Source: Lasioglossum baleicum
Taxonomy: Eukaryota; Arthropoda; Insecta; Hymenoptera; Halictidae
Length of the DNA stretch: 64,000 bases
NCBI RefSeq assembly: GCF_051020765.1
Contig: NW_027469588.1
Span: forward strand, 1 to 64,000
Direction of reading: 5' to 3'
Shown: piece by piece, positions 61,101 to 64,000 of the stretch
Position numbering within the stretch: position 1 is the first letter of the stretch
How the letters are laid out: every line of letters begins with the position of its first letter
Notes under the pieces: generated by a model
What the model saw: the letters and a program-made list of their open reading frames with translations, nothing else
Told to the model about the DNA's origin: nothing
Database searches by the model: none
Translations under genes and position numbers: made by a program

Positions 61101-64000
61101 GCATGCGCAGGTTTTGTGGGATGCGCATGCGCAGGTTTCTTGGGATGCGCATGGCTAGTCGAGCAAAAACACGTGCGAGAGGATGCATCCCGCAGGCTAG
61201 TCGAGTAAAAACACGTGCGAGAGGATGCATCCCGCAGGCTAGTCGAGTAAAAACACTTGCGAGAGGATGCATCCCGCAGGCTAGTCGAGTAAAAACACGT
61301 GCGAGAGGATGCATCCCGCAGGCTAGTCGAGTAAAAACACGTGCGAGAGGATGCATCCCGCAGGCTAGTCGAGTAAAAACACGTGCGAGGTTTTGTGGGA
61401 TGCGCATGCGCAGGTTTTTTGGGATGCGCATGGCTAGTCGAGCAAAAACACGTGCGAGAGGATGCATCCCGCAGGGTAGTCGAGTAAAAACACGTGCGAG
61501 AGGATGCATCCCGCAGGCTAGTCGAGTAAAAACACGTGCGAGAGGATGCATCCCGCAGGCTAGTCGAGCAAAAACACGTGCGAGAGGATGCATCCCGCAG
61601 GCTAGTCGAGTAAAAACACGTGCGAGAGGATGCATCCCGCAGGCTAGTCGAGCACAAACACGTGCGAGAGGATGCATCCCGCAGGCTAGTCGAGCAAAAA
61701 CACGTGCGAGAGGATGCATCCCGCAGGCTAGTCGAGCAAAAACACGTGCGAGAGGATGCATCCCGCAGGCTAGTCGAGTAAAAACACGTGCGAGGTTTTG
61801 TGGGATGCGCATGCGCAGGTTTTGTGGGATGCGCATGCGCAGGTTTTTTGGGATGCGCATGGCTAGTCGAGCAAAAACACGTGCGAGAGGATGCATCCCG
61901 CAGGCTAGTCGAGTAAAAACACGTGCGAGAGGATGCATCCCGCAGGCTAGTCGAGTAAAAACACGTGCGAGAGGATGCATCCCGCAGGCTAGTCGAGTAA
62001 AAACACGTGCGAGAGGATGCATCCCGCAGGCTAGTCGAGTAAAAACACGTGCGAGGTTTTGTGGGATGCGCATGCGCAGGTTTTTTGGGATGCGCATGGC
62101 TAGTCGAGCAAAAACACGTGCGAGAGGATGCATCCCGCAGGGTAGTCGAGTAAAAACACGTGCGAGAGGATGCATCCCGCAGGCTAGTCGAGTAAAAACA
62201 CGTGCGAGAGGATGCATCCCGCAGGCTAGTCGAGTAAAAACACGTGCGAGGTTTTGTGGGATGCGCATGCGCAGGTTTTGTGGGATGCGCATGCGCAGGT
62301 TTTGTGGGATGCGCATGCGCAGGTTTTTTGGGATGCGCATGGCTAGTCGAGCAAAAACACGTGCGAGAGGATGCATCCCGCTGGCTAGTCGAGTAAAAAC
62401 ACGTGCGAGGTTTTGTGGGATGCGCATGCGCAGGTTTTGTGGGATGCGCATGCGCTTTTTTTTTGGGATGCGCATGGCTAGTCGAGCAAAAACACGTGCG
62501 AGAGGATGCATCCCGCAGGGTAGTCGAGTAAAAACACGTGCGAGAGGATGCATCCCGCAGGCTAGTCGAGTAAAAACACGTGCGAGAGGATGCATCCCGC
62601 AGGCTAGTCGAGTAAAAACACGTGCGAGGTTTTGTGGGATGCGCATGCGCAGGTTTTTTGGGATGCGCATGGCTAGTCGAGCAAAAACACGTGCGAGAGG
62701 ATGCATCCCGCAGGGTAGTCGAGTAAAAACACGTGCGAGAGGATGCATCCCGCAGGCTAGTCGAGTAAAAACACGTGCGAGGTTTTGTGGGATGCGCATG
62801 CGCAGGTTTTGTGGGGTGCGCATGCGCAGGTTTTTTGGGATGCGCATGGCTAGTCGAGCAAAAACACGTGCGAGAGGATGCATCCCGCTGGCTAGTCGAG
62901 TAAAAACACGTGCGAGAGGATGCATCCTGCAGGCTAGTCGAGTAAAAACACGTGCGAGAGGATGCATCCCGCAGGCTAGTCGAGCAAAAACACGTGCGAG
63001 AGGATGCATCCCGCAGGCTAGTCGAGCAATAACACGTGCGAGAGGATGCATCCCGCAGGCTAGTCGAGTAAAAACACGTGCGAGAGGATGCATCCCGCAG
63101 GCTAGTCGAGCACAAACACGTGCGAGAGGATGCATCCCGCAGGCTAGTCGAGCAAAAACACGTGCGAGAGGATGCATCCCGCAGGCTAGTCGAGCAAAAA
63201 CACGTGCGAGAGGATGCATCCCGCAGGCTAGTCGAGTAAAAACACGTGCGAGAGGATGCATCCCGCAGGCTAGTCGAGTAAAAACACGTGCGAGAGGATG
63301 CATCCCGCAGGCTAGTCGAGTAAAAACACGTGCGAGGTTTTGTGGGATGCGCATGCGCAGGTTTTTTGGGATGCGCATGGCTAGTCGAGCAAAAACACGT
63401 GCGAGAGGATGCATCCCGCAGGCTAGTCGAGTAAAAACACGTGCGAGAGGATGCATCCCGCAGGCTAGTCGAGTAAAAACACGTGCGAGAGGATGCATCC
63501 CGCAGGCTAGTCGAGTAAAAACACGTGCGAGAGGATGCATCCCGCAGGCTAGTCGAGTAAAAACACGTGCGAGAGGATGCATCCCGCAGGCTAGTCGAGT
63601 AAAAACACGTGCGAGAGGATGCATCCCGCAGGCTAGTCGAGTAAAAACACGTGCGAGGTTTTGTGGGATGCGCATGCGCAGGTTTTTTGGGATGCGCATG
63701 GCTAGTCGAGCAAAAACACGTGCGAGAGGATGCATCCCGCAGGCTAGTCGAGAAAAACACGTGCGAGAGGATGCATCCCGCAGGCTAGTCGAGTAAAAAC
63801 ACGTGCGAGAGGATGCATCCCGCAGGCTAGTCGAGTAAAAACACGTGCGAGAGGATGCATCCCGCAGGCTAGTCGAGTAAAAACACGTGCGAGAGGATGC
63901 ATCCCGCAGGCTAGTCGAGTAAAAACACGTGCGAGAGGATGCATCCCGCAGGCTAGTCGAGTAAAAACACGTGCGAGGTTTTGTGGGATGCGCATGCGCA
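58131..64000 (+). repeat. Distal array segment, 58.1-64.0 kb
   Basis: This is satellite to the end of the window. A repeated series marked by GTGGGGTGCG then CCGCTGG then CCTGCAG occurs near 58.45, 60.65 and 62.81 kb. GTCGACCACAAAC (60939) and ACACTTGCG (about 61253) match the 53-55 kb duplication and 24.8-25.1 kb. Private changes are GGTTTCTTGGG (about 61137), a T9 tract (62456-62464) and a missing base in TCGAGAAAAAC (63749-63758). Confidence 0.75.
60171..60285 (+). repeat. Fourfold B cluster (B x 4 + C)
   Basis: This is the second cluster with four B units (60171-60266) followed by C (60267-60285). The following unit begins GCCTAG, unlike the cluster at 56631, so this is either an independent expansion or the product of rearrangement. 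Confidence 0.9.

Larger units (their letters stand above)
1..64000. repeat. Satellite DNA array filling the window (42-bp A and 24-bp B modules)
   Basis: Every line of the window can be written as 42-bp A units, shortened 26-bp A' units, 24-bp B units and 19-bp C units. The array starts inside an A' unit at base 1 and ends at the last base of a B unit at 64000, so neither edge of the array is in view. All units point the same way; I saw no inversion. GC content is about 55% in A and 58% in B, with G exceeding C on the + strand (13 to 10 in A, 10 to 4 in B). Divergence between units is low, usually zero to two substitutions from the consensus. A gene-free array of this size and homogeneity is typical of eukaryotic heterochromatin. 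Taxon and chromosomal position cannot be read from the sequence. Confidence 0.97.

Noticed and set aside
1..64000. CRISPR array
   Set aside because: The repeats abut directly with no unique spacers, and there are no cas genes or leader.
1..64000. Real repeat protein such as a silk, mucin or antifreeze type
   Set aside because: The conceptual peptides (for example ASRVKTRARGCIPQ) match no repeat family I know, and no exon, intron or end of a gene is seen.
1..64000. CENP-B box or telomere repeats
   Set aside because: No sequence resembling the CENP-B box core or a TTAGGG-like tandem repeat was seen on either strand.
1..64000. Transposon or tandem-repeat-bearing mobile element (IS, Helitron, LTR)
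   Set aside because: There is no coding domain, terminal inverted repeat, target-site duplication or unique internal sequence.

Overview
The whole 64 kb window is one uninterrupted tandem-repeat (satellite) array. I see no gene, RNA gene, transposon, CRISPR array, telomere repeat or unique flank anywhere in it, so every stretch longer than 300 bases holds only satellite repeats. Such an array points to a eukaryotic chromosome, probably a heterochromatic block (centromeric, pericentromeric, subtelomeric or interstitial) from a long-read assembly. The sequence does not name the species. An animal is a weak guess, based only on a perfect NRF1-type palindrome in one of the modules.

Two building blocks make up everything. 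Module A is 42 bp and contains CTAGTCGAG, then C or T, then AAAAACACGTGCGAG, then AGGATGCATCCCGCAG. Module B is 24 bp and contains GGTTTTGTGGG followed by the palindrome TGCGCATGCGCA. B copies occur in clusters of one to four. A cluster begins after an A unit cut to its first 26 bp (A') and ends with a 19-bp T6 version of B (C), after which full A units resume. Scaling a hand count of the first 5.3 kb gives roughly 1,200 full A units, about 180 clusters and about 250-300 B palindromes; these are estimates. Each block (42, 24, and A'+C = 45) is a multiple of three, so three reading frames stay open for thousands of codons. I treat these as non-coding.

Above the 42/24-bp level there is a layered higher-order structure, which I traced with rare private variants and constant offsets. 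An 11-kb superrepeat appears as neighbouring copies at about 4.7-15.2 kb and 15.7-26.5 kb, and in related form from about 34 and 44 kb. A 943-bp block occurs five times. A 1,347-bp segment is tandemly duplicated at 28.0-30.8 kb with no difference I could see apart from one added unit. A 774-858-bp repeat was amplified to three copies at 45.4-47.8 kb inside a larger duplicated block. Other tandem duplications are 279 bp (0.9-1.5 kb), 2.5 kb (31.4-35.7 kb) and 1,257 bp (53.1-55.6 kb).

Single-base indels are very unevenly spread: five before 15.93 kb, none found between 15.93 and 50.38 kb, about a dozen packed into 50.38-52.93 kb, and five after that. Most are homopolymer slips, so the 50.4-52.9 kb stretch may be a low-quality consensus or a repaired assembly join. 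I found no undescribed gene system; the interest lies in the satellite's architecture and its dense palindromic binding-site content.
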